Shown piece after piece: positions 8,318-16,233 of a stretch of DNA of 64,000 nt (positions are counted from its first letter, which is position 1; the number at the start of each line of letters is the position of its first letter). The notes under the pieces were generated by a model that made no database searches, was not told where the DNA came from, and saw nothing but the letters and a program-made list of their open reading frames with translations. A program made the position numbers and the translations under genes. Origin of the DNA: DATBAX01 sp963762965. Its GTDB lineage: Bacteria > Acidobacteriota > Terriglobia > Terriglobales > Acidobacteriaceae. Where the stretch lies: positions 3,224,001-3,288,000 of the forward strand of contig CAVXME010000001.1 of the NCBI GenBank assembly GCA_963762965.1, read 5' to 3'.

Positions 8318-8617
8318 TTAACAGCGAAGAGATCGGTAAAGAATTGGAAGTGAATCGACAGGGGTAGGGAGAAACAGTGCAGGGTGAGAATAGCGGTGTC
8401 CCGAACTCTCGGAGGACAAAATAAGCTGAGTGAAAGCAGCCACCGTGACCGGACTTGGCGCTTTGACGCTGCGCGCATGGATGGTTACAGGAGCAGTGCC
8501 TCCATGAAAAGCCACATCCGGCAGGTCGACGTCGGGCAGGACGAGGATCAAGAAAAACAGAAACAGCATGCCCAGTAATGCTGCCAGAACCGACGGCTTA
8601 ATCGTCCAGCGATGCAT
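8318..8617 (-). CDS. Small single-pass membrane protein, hypothetical
   Basis: From ATG 8617 the product is 99 residues. It starts MHRWTIKPSVLAALLG, followed by a strong transmembrane or uncleaved signal segment (residues about 8-28, LFLFFLILVLP) and a Pro/Ser/Thr-rich outer part. No Shine-Dalgarno sequence is obvious and no family is recognised. Similar short anchored proteins are often placed beside regulators in this phylum, but here there is no functional clue beyond the membrane segment. Confidence 0.45.
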   Translation of the reverse strand: MHRWTIKPSVLAALLGMLFLFFLILVLPDVDLPDVAFHGGTAPVTIHARSVKAPSPVTVAAFTQLILSSESSGHRYSHPALFLPTPVDSLPILYRSLRC

Positions 8618-8707
8618 ATTGATTTGGAAAGTAGATGATTCCGGGGGCCATGTCAACCTATCCGAAGGTATGGGGTGAAGCCTCGGATGCCCCGTCCAGA
8701 AGGCGAT

Positions 8708-9340
8708 TTACAGCCAGCCCTTGGTGCGAGCGATGCGCGCGGCTTCGACGCGATTGCTGGCGCCCAGTTTGCTGATGGCTTCTGAAAGATAATTGCGGAC
8801 AGTGCCTTCGGAAAGGTTGAGATCGATGGCGATGTCGCCGCTGGCCTTGCCGTCGCCAGCAAGGCGTAGAACCTGGCGCTCGCGATCGGTCAGGGGATCG
8901 GGTTCTCCCCAGGCTTCGGTGGCTAGTTCCGGATCGATGACGCGCAATCCTTGTTGTACGCGCCTCACCGCGTCGGCGAGCTCTTCCGCGCGCATATCTT
9001 TGAGCAAATATCCGGAGGCGCCTGCGTCCAATGCGCGGCGGAGATAGCCGGCGCGGGCGAAGGTGGTCAAGATGATGACGCGAGTTCCGGTGCGACGGCG
9101 CTTGAGTTCGGCCGCCACATCCAGCCCGGTCATTTCCGGCATTTCGATGTCGGTAATAAAAACGTCTGGCTTCTGCGCGAGGACTTCGCGGAGAGCGTCT
9201 TTGCCGTTCCGAGCTCGTCCGACCACCGAGATATCGCCTTCGATTTCGAGAAGCGCGGCGAGCGCTCCCAGGACCATGCCTTGATCTTCGGCAATGATCA
9301 CGCGGATAGTTTTGCGAGCGTCTTTTACGGATGGATTCAC
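8708..9340 (-). CDS. NarL/DesR-type response regulator
   Basis: A 210-residue regulator. The receiver domain covers about residues 11-128, with acidic residues ED at 18-19, phospho-acceptor Asp64 in FITDIEMPEMTG and Lys in LLKDMRAEE. The C-terminal LuxR-type helix-turn-helix (about 145-205) contains LTDRERQVLRLAGDGKAS and GTVRNYLSEAISKLG. The start is GTG at 9340, overlapping the stop of the histidine kinase gene in GTGA (9337-9340), so the pair is translationally coupled. With the kinase and the ABC genes upstream it forms one operon, and its likely target is that operon, as with DesKR-type systems. This target is an inference. Confidence 0.92.
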   Translation of the reverse strand: MNPSVKDARKTIRVIIAEDQGMVLGALAALLEIEGDISVVGRARNGKDALREVLAQKPDVFITDIEMPEMTGLDVAAELKRRRTGTRVIILTTFARAGYLRRALDAGASGYLLKDMRAEELADAVRRVQQGLRVIDPELATEAWGEPDPLTDRERQVLRLAGDGKASGDIAIDLNLSEGTVRNYLSEAISKLGASNRVEAARIARTKGWL

Positions 9341-10428
9341 TGGTTGCCAGTGACTTTCATTGGCGTCAAAGGAAATTGGATCGTTAGACGGGTGCCCCTG
9401 CTGGTTTCGCGGGCGAGAGTTCCTCCCAGCGCCTCGATGCGTTCGCGCATTCCGCGCAGGCCGTTACCTTCGACCTGGTGGCCACCTTGTCCATCGTCTA
9501 GTATTTCGAGAAGACAACTCCCGTTCAACGGCGCCAGCCGCAGATGGCAATTGCGAGCATGGGCATGGCGTACGACGTTGGTGACGGCCTCCCGCACCAC
9601 CATGGCAACCACGCTTTCCTGAGCCGCGCTGAGGCTTACATCCGTTGCTTCGGACTGCACCGCGACCCCGGCGGTTTCGAGCATGGCCTTGGCCTGCTTG
9701 AGTTCTGCGTCTAGGCTGTGGGCACGGTATCCGCGAATGGTGGAGCGGACTTCCGCCAGAGCCTGGCGGGAAGTTTGTTCGACGTCGGCGATTTCCGCTT
9801 TCGCCCGTGCTGGATCGCGGTCGATTAATTTTCCTGCAAGCTCGGATTTTAAGATGATGACCGAAAGGGTATGGCCCAGGACATCGTGAAGATCGCGCGC
9901 GATGCGCTCCCGCTCCGCGATTTTTGCTAGATGCTCAATCTCATTGTGTGCAAGACGTAATTTGCAGTTGGCGCGGGCTTTTTGGGCAAAGAAGATATTC
10001 CCGCCGCCCACTAGAAGAGTAAACAATGCTGCGGGAATGCCAAACCCCCACGCGAGATGCAGGAGCCATGTTTCCAGCAGGGCAATCCCTGCGATGAAAA
10101 CCAGAAATATAACCGCGGAGACTTCAGTTTCGATCGCGAAGGGAACGAAGGCCGCAGCGTAAATGAAAAACCCCGCAGCTCCCGCATTCGAAGGCGCAAA
10201 GCTTATGCCCAGGAGGAGGATGCCGGCAATCGGCCACATGTTCCTGGGAGCCTTCAGCCAAAAGAAACCGAAGTAAAGCACCAGGAAAACGGCCACGCCG
10301 GCAACGGTGAGCACCCACTCTATCCATCGCACATGATCGAAGACTGGATGAATGAAGAAGAACCCGAGATAGACCAGCCAGAGAAATGGCACCCAGCCCT
10401 GCTCGCGAATTGGAGGCAGAATCCGCAT
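9337..10428 (-). CDS. DesK-like sensor histidine kinase
   Basis: A 363-residue membrane kinase. Roughly residues 10-145 form several transmembrane helices without a large extracellular sensor, as in kinases that read membrane state. The HisKA_3 dimerisation region holds ERERIARDLHDVLGH with phospho-acceptor His181. The HATPase domain has the N-box segment NVVRHAHARNCHLRL and the G-box segments DDGQGG and GNGLRGMRERIEALGG. It is directly coupled to the response regulator by a four-base overlap and follows a 60-residue membrane protein by 14 bases. The signal is not deducible, but the gene order suggests it senses an envelope stress or drug handled by the neighbouring exporter. Confidence 0.92.
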   Translation of the reverse strand: MRILPPIREQGWVPFLWLVYLGFFFIHPVFDHVRWIEWVLTVAGVAVFLVLYFGFFWLKAPRNMWPIAGILLLGISFAPSNAGAAGFFIYAAAFVPFAIETEVSAVIFLVFIAGIALLETWLLHLAWGFGIPAALFTLLVGGGNIFFAQKARANCKLRLAHNEIEHLAKIAERERIARDLHDVLGHTLSVIILKSELAGKLIDRDPARAKAEIADVEQTSRQALAEVRSTIRGYRAHSLDAELKQAKAMLETAGVAVQSEATDVSLSAAQESVVAMVVREAVTNVVRHAHARNCHLRLAPLNGSCLLEILDDGQGGHQVEGNGLRGMRERIEALGGTLARETSRGTRLTIQFPLTPMKVTGNQ

Positions 10429-10442
10429 GGTTCTCTTCTAGG

Positions 10443-10625
10443 CTACCCCTTTTTGATGCGGTTCGTCAGCCCTGTTTTATTGCCTCCGAGCCACAAGAGT
10501 CCATAGCCCAGCAGGAGGGATAAGGGAATTAGGACTACAAGAAGGTCCAGTTTTCCCGTCACAATCAGCAACAGGAATGCGCTAATCATTAATGCCCAGC
10601 CTGCCGCTTTGGAGTTGTTATTCAT
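10443..10625 (-). CDS. Small two-helix membrane protein (60 aa)
   Basis: The product starts MNNNSKAAGWALMISAFLLL at ATG 10625, preceded by GAGG at about ten bases. Two hydrophobic helices (about 9-24 and 27-46) are followed by a basic tail ending NRIKKG. It sits between the ABC permease (ending 10658) and the sensor kinase (starting 10428) in the same orientation, so it belongs to the operon. It may be an accessory subunit of the kinase or exporter. No named family was recognised. Confidence 0.65.
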   Translation of the reverse strand: MNNNSKAAGWALMISAFLLLIVTGKLDLLVVLIPLSLLLGYGLLWLGGNKTGLTNRIKKG

Positions 10626-10657
10626 TAGGGAGCCTCTATTCGTTCTCAAGAAATCGC

Positions 10658-11473
10658 TTAGCCGTACATTTTTCCTTCGTCGCGGTGGAATCCGATGCGG
10701 GCGATGCCCAGGCAGAGCAATCCAAAGCCGATCAGGGCTTCCCAATGAGACCAGTTGGATTCACCGCGTCCCGCGCCCACAACTCCCAGACCCAGTTGTG
10801 CCAGATGATAGGGCGGCAGGTGGACCGCGATGGACTGTAGAAATTTCGGCAAGGCTTCAATGGGAAACCACAGTCCGGAGGCAAACGACAGGGGTAGGTA
10901 AATCAGGTTGACTATTCCGGGCGCGGAATTCGGGCCGGCGAAATAGCCGATGGCCAGTCCCATGGCGCAGAACGGAAGCGCGCCAAGGTCCAGCGTCACA
11001 ATTAATTTCGCCGCCATGGCAGGCGTAATGTGGACTCCGCCAAACAGAATTCCCAAAGCAATCAGGGCCAGCAAAATGATGGCGCTGAAGATCATGCAAG
11101 TGATTAACTTGGCGGTGAAATAGGAGAAGGGAGGCATGGGGCTGGCGCGCTTCACCTGCATCCAACCCAATCCCCGGTCCATGGCGACACCCACGCCGTT
11201 GGCGAAAAGGGAAGCGGCAAGTACGCCGAAGGTGCCGTAAGTGGCGATCAGGTAGGTACTCACTCCCACGCCCGACATTCTGCCCCCACGATTCATGAGC
11301 AGTCCAAACAGAACGTAGAACATCAGCGGAAACACGGTGATCGAGACCGCATACATGGGGATCCGCAAGTATTTGAGGAACTCGTATTTCGCTTCTTTTA
11401 AGAAGCTCACCACGGTTCGGCTCAGGGGTTGGGTCAATGCGGCTTGCGTCAATGAGTTCGAAGCGGTAGCCAT
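10658..11473 (-). CDS. ABC-2 type exporter permease
   Basis: A 271-residue integral membrane protein with six predicted helices in ABC-2 order: helix 1 near residues 38-60, the MDRGLGWMQVKRASPMPP cytoplasmic coupling segment, helices 3-5 around 120-195 and a final helix near 245-260. The extracellular SGLWFPIEALPKFLQ loop is typical of ABC-2 permeases of the drug/lipid exporter type. The gene starts three bases after the ATPase gene ends. The pair would form a homodimeric or 2+2 exporter, with a lipid, bacteriocin or hydrophobic drug as possible cargo. Confidence 0.88.
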   Translation of the reverse strand: MATASNSLTQAALTQPLSRTVVSFLKEAKYEFLKYLRIPMYAVSITVFPLMFYVLFGLLMNRGGRMSGVGVSTYLIATYGTFGVLAASLFANGVGVAMDRGLGWMQVKRASPMPPFSYFTAKLITCMIFSAIILLALIALGILFGGVHITPAMAAKLIVTLDLGALPFCAMGLAIGYFAGPNSAPGIVNLIYLPLSFASGLWFPIEALPKFLQSIAVHLPPYHLAQLGLGVVGAGRGESNWSHWEALIGFGLLCLGIARIGFHRDEGKMYG

Positions 11474-11476
11474 TTC

Positions 11477-12445
11477 TTACCTCCGTGCCAATTCAGTTTC
11501 AGAGTTGTTGTCCTGGGTTAGAGCCAGGAAGGCGTCTTCCAGCCCGGCGCTGGTGACTTCGATTCCGGAAAGCTGCGAATCCTGTTGCAGTAACTCGCGC
11601 AGGACCGGCTCGGCCTGGGATACCTGAATCTCCAGCGCTTCGCGGTCCTGACAAACTTTTAAAACTCCGGGCAGCCCACAAATGAATTCGATGGGAATCT
11701 GAGTCACACAGCGAATTTTCTTGCCTCCTGTTTTCGCCTTGATCTCCGAAGGTGTGCCTTCGGCGATGATCGAGCCTTGATTGATCACCACGACCCGGTC
11801 TGCCAGCTCATCTGCTTCTTGCAGGTAATGCGTGGTCAGTAGAACGGTCTTGCCACGGGCCACCAACTTGCGGATTTCATCCCACAAGAGCCTGCGGGCT
11901 TCCACGTCGAGTCCAACGGTGGGTTCGTCGAGAAATAAAAGATCAGGATCGCCGCAAATGGCCAAGGCAAACAAGACCCGCTGTTTTTGACCTCCTGAGA
12001 GCTCGCCGAATTTGCGGTTCTTGATATCCGCGATTCCGGCAATCGCGAGGATCTCAGCGAGTGGCAGCGGTTTGGGGTAGTAAGAAGAGAACAGGTCAAT
12101 GTGTTCCCGGACTCGCAAGGTCTCAGGAACTTTGGCGACCTGCAACATGGCGCCGGTGCGCATGCGGACATCGGCGTTGACGGGATTGCCGCCGAAAACA
12201 TTTACGCTGCCGCTCACTGGCTTGGCCACGCCGAGAAACAACTTGACGGCTGTGGTCTTGCCGGCGCCGTTCGGCCCCAGAAGAGCGACAAGCTCTCCGG
12301 CACGGACAGAAAAGTCGACGTTGCGCAGCGCGGTCACGGGACCATACGTCTTGCTCACTCCTTGCAGCCGCGCGACGACGGGACCAGCGGTCTGCGGGAT
12401 TTTGCGCTGTAGACTCGGGGAGGCTTCATTCAAAGTTGCAATCAT
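11477..12445 (-). CDS. ABC exporter ATP-binding protein
   Basis: A 322-residue ATPase. Walker A is GPNGAGKTTAVK, the Q-loop is near GAMLQVAKVP, the signature LSGGQKQR is followed by Walker B LLFLDEPTVGLD, and the H-loop is in LLTTHYLQEADELADR. A C-terminal extension of about 80 residues (KTGGKKIRCVTQIP onward) is the usual DrrA/CcmA-type tail. It is the first gene of the five-gene minus-strand operon ending at 8708. A palindrome or operator was not obvious upstream; the PP2C gene is divergent 214 bases away. Confidence 0.93.
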   Translation of the reverse strand: MIATLNEASPSLQRKIPQTAGPVVARLQGVSKTYGPVTALRNVDFSVRAGELVALLGPNGAGKTTAVKLFLGVAKPVSGSVNVFGGNPVNADVRMRTGAMLQVAKVPETLRVREHIDLFSSYYPKPLPLAEILAIAGIADIKNRKFGELSGGQKQRVLFALAICGDPDLLFLDEPTVGLDVEARRLLWDEIRKLVARGKTVLLTTHYLQEADELADRVVVINQGSIIAEGTPSEIKAKTGGKKIRCVTQIPIEFICGLPGVLKVCQDREALEIQVSQAEPVLRELLQQDSQLSGIEVTSAGLEDAFLALTQDNNSETELARR

Positions 12446-12600
12446 GGTTTATTTCCTCAACGTCCCGGACCAATCTCTGATCCAGCAGTGAATCTATAGT
12501 CGGGGATGGGGAAGAATCGCACCAGTGGAGATCATCACGAACTGGTGGTGACAAATGTCATGCTGGATAAAGCGCACCAAGGGGGATTGAAAAGGCTTGA

Positions 12601-12632
12601 TTGCCGCCAGTTACAGCCCTTTGGTTATATAA
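12601..12632 (+). promoter_or_regulatory. Possible sigma-70 promoter for the phosphatase gene
   Basis: A perfect TATAAT lies at 12627-12632, 28 bases before the phosphatase start. The only -35-like hexamer, TTGCCG at 12601-12606, is 20 bases upstream, which is longer than usual, so the promoter call is tentative. Confidence 0.3.
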
Positions 12633-12659
12633 TCCAGTGCGCCTAAGAGCGCGTACGAG

Positions 12660-13421
12660 GTGGGATTGCAGATTCGAGCAGGAATTGAGTTGGCCAGCCT
12701 CACGGACCTCGGCTGCCAGCGCAGCAACAATGAAGACCGTTATTCCTATTGGGAACCTGTCAGCGACGAGGAATTCGAGCGCAAAGGCAGGCTGGCGATT
12801 GTGGCCGATGGCATGGGCGGATACGAGGGTGGGCAGGAAGCCAGCCGCATTGCCGTGGAAACGGTTGTGGAACATTACTCCAGCACCGCAGGCGACGATC
12901 CCCAAGCACTTCTTATTGGCGGATTACGCGCGGCCCACCAGCAAATCCACGATTATGCGGCGGCCCATGACGAGCTGCTGGGCATGGGAACGACCTGCAC
13001 CGCGATAGCGGTGGTCGGCAAGCGTCTTTACTACGCGCACATCGGGGACAGCCGTTTGTACCTGGTGCGTGGATCGAATATTTCCCGCTTGACCCACGAC
13101 CATTCCTACGTGGGACGACTGATTGAGAACGGCTTGATTAGCGCGGAGGAAGCCGAGACCCATCCCCAGAGGCACATCCTCACGGCAGCGCTGGGATCGG
13201 GAGCGGAGATTTCGCCGGATTGTCCGGAGTCGCCGATCGCGCTGGAAAAAGACGATGTCCTGATCCTTTGCAGCGATGGACTATGGAGCATGGTCAATGA
13301 GGGCGAGTTGCACGATGTTGTCCGCATGGACTTGCCGCAAGCTTGTGAGAAGTTGATTGAGCTGGCGAAAGAACGCGGCGGTCCGGACAACATTACGGTG
13401 CAATTGGTGAGAGTGAATTAA
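12660..13421 (+). CDS. PP2C-family protein Ser/Thr phosphatase
   Basis: A 253-residue PPM phosphatase (PrpC/PstP type) that reverses Hanks-type kinase phosphorylation. The metal-binding motifs are in order: TDLGCQRSNNEDRYSYW, VADGMGGYEGGQEASRIAV, GDSRLYLVR, LILCSDGLWSMV and the C-terminal GGPDNITVQLVRV. No transmembrane segment follows, so it is cytosolic. The GTG at 12660 has no well-spaced ribosome site; a TTG six bases later has GAGG at five bases and may be the true start. No kinase gene is adjacent. Confidence 0.9.
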   Translation: MGLQIRAGIELASLTDLGCQRSNNEDRYSYWEPVSDEEFERKGRLAIVADGMGGYEGGQEASRIAVETVVEHYSSTAGDDPQALLIGGLRAAHQQIHDYAAAHDELLGMGTTCTAIAVVGKRLYYAHIGDSRLYLVRGSNISRLTHDHSYVGRLIENGLISAEEAETHPQRHILTAALGSGAEISPDCPESPIALEKDDVLILCSDGLWSMVNEGELHDVVRMDLPQACEKLIELAKERGGPDNITVQLVRVN

Positions 13422-13475
13422 GCCATCCTGCGCGTCGTCCGCCAGGACGGGATTCCTCAAATGCAACATTCAGCT

Positions 13476-13552
13476 GGGCGGAGTGCAAGAGTTTTGCACA
13501 ATCCCTAGTAGCGAATCCCTCCCGATATTGTGCAAATCTGTTCACTCCGCCC
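13476..13552. other. Nested inverted repeats upstream of the sulfate-uptake operon
   Basis: The outer arms GGGCGGAGTG (13476-13485) and CACTCCGCCC (13543-13552) are perfectly complementary. Nested inside are TTGCACAAT (13493-13501) and ATTGTGCAA (13527-13535), also perfect. No T-tract follows, so a simple terminator is unlikely. It may be a regulatory RNA leader structure, a double operator or a REP-like element. Confidence 0.55.
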
Positions 13553-13665
13553 CCTCTACTAAGACGTTAGTATCCAGCGATAACTAATTGAAAAGAATAT
13601 CTTTGTGCCAGCATTGGTTGCTGGCCCAGGGTGGCATCCAGATTGCAATGTCCCTTATGTCAATA

Positions 13666-13688
13666 AACTCTATTGAATCTATAGGGTT
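13666..13688. promoter_or_regulatory. Candidate Rrf2-type operator
   Basis: AACTCTAT and ATAGGGTT form a dyad with one mismatch around a seven-base centre, 22 bases before the Rrf2 regulator start. AT-rich dyads of this size are the typical sites of CymR/IscR-like Rrf2 proteins. Autoregulation together with the sulfate operon is inferred. Confidence 0.45.
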
Positions 13689-13709
13689 TTATGGCAGAAT
13701 AGCAAAACT

Positions 13710-14216
13710 ATGAAGATCTCGCAAAAGGGACTCTACGCACTGCAAGCCATGATGATGCTGGCGCGGCACTATAACCAGGGCGCCATCCGCATCCGCGACA
13801 TCGCTTACGAAGAAGTGCTGCCGGAAAAATTTCTGGAACTGATCCTGCTCGAACTCAAGAACGCCCGCATGGTGGAGAGTGTGCGCGGCGCCAAGGGCGG
13901 CTATCAGTTGCGGCGGGCGCCGGCAGAAATTCACTTGAGCGAAATCATCCGGCTGATTGACGGGCCGCTGGCGCCGTTTGGCGACGCCGAGCAACTGCGC
14001 AGCCTGATTGATCGCGACGCCGAGCACCGGTCTCTCTACAAAGTATTTCTCGAAGTGCGCGACGCCGCCGCGAAGATTCTTGAGAACACGACGCTGGCAG
14101 ACATCATGGGCGGCGGCCGGTCCTCAAAGGCAAGAATCAAGCGCAAGAAGAAAGAAGAGTCCGGGACCGTTCTTCCCATGGTGGTCCACGGGAACCCAGG
14201 CAGGGGAGAACGATGA
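13710..14216 (+). CDS. Rrf2-family transcriptional regulator (CymR-like)
   Basis: A 168-residue Rrf2 winged-helix regulator: MKISQKGLYALQAMMMLARH, the recognition helix region IRDIAYEEVLPEKFLELILLELK, and the wing VESVRGAKGGYQLRRAP. The three cysteines that bind iron-sulfur clusters in IscR are absent, as in the cysteine-metabolism regulator CymR. The tail is highly basic (RSSKARIKRKKKEES). Its stop overlaps the start of the sulfate-binding protein gene (ATGA, 14213-14216), so regulator and transporter are made together. Control of sulfur uptake by sulfur status is a strong inference from this layout. Confidence 0.9.
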   Translation: MKISQKGLYALQAMMMLARHYNQGAIRIRDIAYEEVLPEKFLELILLELKNARMVESVRGAKGGYQLRRAPAEIHLSEIIRLIDGPLAPFGDAEQLRSLIDRDAEHRSLYKVFLEVRDAAAKILENTTLADIMGGGRSSKARIKRKKKEESGTVLPMVVHGNPGRGER

Positions 14217-15217
14217 AGAAGGTTTTGATACTGGGTTTGATTTTGGGGTTTTCTTTGCCCGGCCTGGCGCAGGGCGGGGAAGTGACGCTGCTCAACGTTT
14301 CCTACGATCCCACGCGGGAACTTTATCAGGATTACAACGTTGCCTTTGCCAAGTACTGGAAGGCCAAGACCGGACAAACGGTAAACATCCAACAATCGCA
14401 CGGCGGATCGAGCAAGCAGGCGCGGGCGGTCATTGATGGACTGCAAGCCGATGTCGTGACGCTGGCACTGGCTTATGACATCGACGCTATTTCCGAAAAT
14501 GCAGGATTGCTTCCGGCCAACTGGCAGAAGCGGTTGCCGCAGAACAGCACGCCCTACACATCGACGATTGTTTTTCTGGTTCGCAAAGGCAATCCCAAGC
14601 ACATTAAAGATTGGGACGATCTGGTGAAGCCGGGGATTTCGGTCATTACCCCGAGTCCTAAGACGTCTGGCGGCGCGCGCTGGAACTACCTTGCGGCGTG
14701 GGCTTATGCGCTCAAGCAACCGGGCGGGAACGAAGCGAAAGCCCAGGATTTTGTGAAACGACTTTACAAGAACGTCCCGGTTTTGGACTCAGGAGCGCGT
14801 GGCGCCACTACAACTTTCGCGCAACGTGAGATTGGCGACGTGCTGATCGCGTGGGAGAACGAAGCCTTTCTTTCGCTTAAAGAGTTGGGACCCGACAAAG
14901 TTGAAATCGTGGTTCCGTCGCTGAGCATTCTGGCCGAACCGCCGGTGTCGATTGTGGACAAAGTGGTGGACAAGAAAGGCACGCGCGCGGTGGCCCAGGC
15001 CTATCTCGAGTATCTCTATACGCCCGAGGGGCAGGAGATCGTGGCCCGCAACTACTATCGTCCTCGTCTTGAAGCCGTCGCGAAAAAATATGCGTCGACC
15101 TTCCCGAAAATCAAGCTGGTGACCATTGATGAGGTTTTCGGAGGATGGCAGACAGCACAGAAGACACATTTTGCCGATGGCGGCATCTTTGACCAGATTT
15201 ACCAGCCGGGGAACTAA
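14213..15217 (+). CDS. sbp: Periplasmic sulfate/thiosulfate-binding protein
   Basis: A 334-residue exported binding protein with signal peptide MKKVLILGLILGFSLPGLAQ. The mature part matches the Sbp/CysP family: LLNVSYDPTRELYQDYN, the SHGGSSKQARAVIDGL sulfate-contact region, ADVVTLALAYDIDAI, and TPSPKTSGGARWNYLAAW. It delivers sulfate to the CysTWA importer encoded immediately downstream. It is translationally coupled to the Rrf2 regulator by a four-base overlap. Confidence 0.94.
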   Translation: MKKVLILGLILGFSLPGLAQGGEVTLLNVSYDPTRELYQDYNVAFAKYWKAKTGQTVNIQQSHGGSSKQARAVIDGLQADVVTLALAYDIDAISENAGLLPANWQKRLPQNSTPYTSTIVFLVRKGNPKHIKDWDDLVKPGISVITPSPKTSGGARWNYLAAWAYALKQPGGNEAKAQDFVKRLYKNVPVLDSGARGATTTFAQREIGDVLIAWENEAFLSLKELGPDKVEIVVPSLSILAEPPVSIVDKVVDKKGTRAVAQAYLEYLYTPEGQEIVARNYYRPRLEAVAKKYASTFPKIKLVTIDEVFGGWQTAQKTHFADGGIFDQIYQPGN

Positions 15218-15235
15218 AGCACGAGCGAAACCAGA

Positions 15236-16126
15236 ATGGCAATTACTTTCAAAAAGCGCAGCATCATCCCTGGATTTGGCTTGACCCTGGGGTTCACGCT
15301 GACTTATTTGAGCTTGATCGTATTGATCCCGCTGTCGGCCACGTTTCTGAAAGCGGCCACGCTGACCTGGGCTCGATTCTGGCACATCATTGCAGATCCG
15401 CGGGCGTTGGCTTCTTACCGGATTACGTTTGGAGCTTCGCTTATCGCTGCGCTGATCAATCTGGTGTTTGGGCTTCTGGTGGCGTGGGTGCTGGTGCGCT
15501 ATACGTTTCCGGGCAGACGGCTCGTCGATTCGCTGGTTGATCTTCCCTTTGCGCTGCCCACCGCGGTTGCGGGCATCGCGTTGACGGCAATTTATTCCAG
15601 TCATGGATGGGTAGGCCAGTATCTGGAATTGGTCGGCATCAAAGCGGCGTATTCGCGGTTGGGCATCGTCATCGCTCTTACTTTTATTGGGCTGCCTTTT
15701 GTGGTGCGCACCGTTCAACCGGTGCTCGAAGATCTCGATAAGGACATGGAGGAAGCGGCCGCCAGTCTGGGGGCCAATCGGTTGCAGGTTTTCACCCGCG
15801 TGATTCTTCCGGCGATTTGGCCGGCGGCGTTGACTGGTTTCACCATGGCGTTTGCTCGCGCCATCGGCGAGTACGGTTCGGTGGTCTTTATCTCAGGGAA
15901 CATGCCGATGCGCACGGAGATTACGCCGCTGCTCATCATTACCAAGCTGGATCAATACGACTATGCCGGGGCGACGGCCATTGCGGTGGTGATGCTGGTG
16001 GCTTCTTTTGTGCTGTTGCTGGCGATCAACCTGTTGCAAAAGTGGAGTAGCAAGGCGCACCGGGCGCAATCGTCGGCGGATGCAATGTCTCCTGAGATAT
16101 TGATCGAGCCAGTTTACGTTCAGTAA
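15236..16126 (+). CDS. cysT: Sulfate ABC transporter permease CysT
   Basis: A 296-residue inner-membrane permease, starting MAITFKKRSIIPGFGLTL. Family marks are the DLPFALPTAVAGIALT segment, EEAAASLGANRLQVFTRVILP (the EAA coupling motif contacting CysA) and AIGEYGSVVFISGNMP. It is located 18 bases after sbp and pairs with CysW to form the transmembrane channel. The stop at 16126 is followed by about 100 bases before the annotated CysW frame, where an apparent frameshift lies. Confidence 0.93.
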   Translation: MAITFKKRSIIPGFGLTLGFTLTYLSLIVLIPLSATFLKAATLTWARFWHIIADPRALASYRITFGASLIAALINLVFGLLVAWVLVRYTFPGRRLVDSLVDLPFALPTAVAGIALTAIYSSHGWVGQYLELVGIKAAYSRLGIVIALTFIGLPFVVRTVQPVLEDLDKDMEEAAASLGANRLQVFTRVILPAIWPAALTGFTMAFARAIGEYGSVVFISGNMPMRTEITPLLIITKLDQYDYAGATAIAVVMLVASFVLLLAINLLQKWSSKAHRAQSSADAMSPEILIEPVYVQ

Positions 16127-16233
16127 CGGAATCCAAGTTGTAGTCGGGAAATATATGGCTGGAACAATAACGCTAAACACGAGAGGGAAAGCAGTCCGCG
16201 TCGGCGAGCGGGCGGGCCACGCTGGAATCGCCG

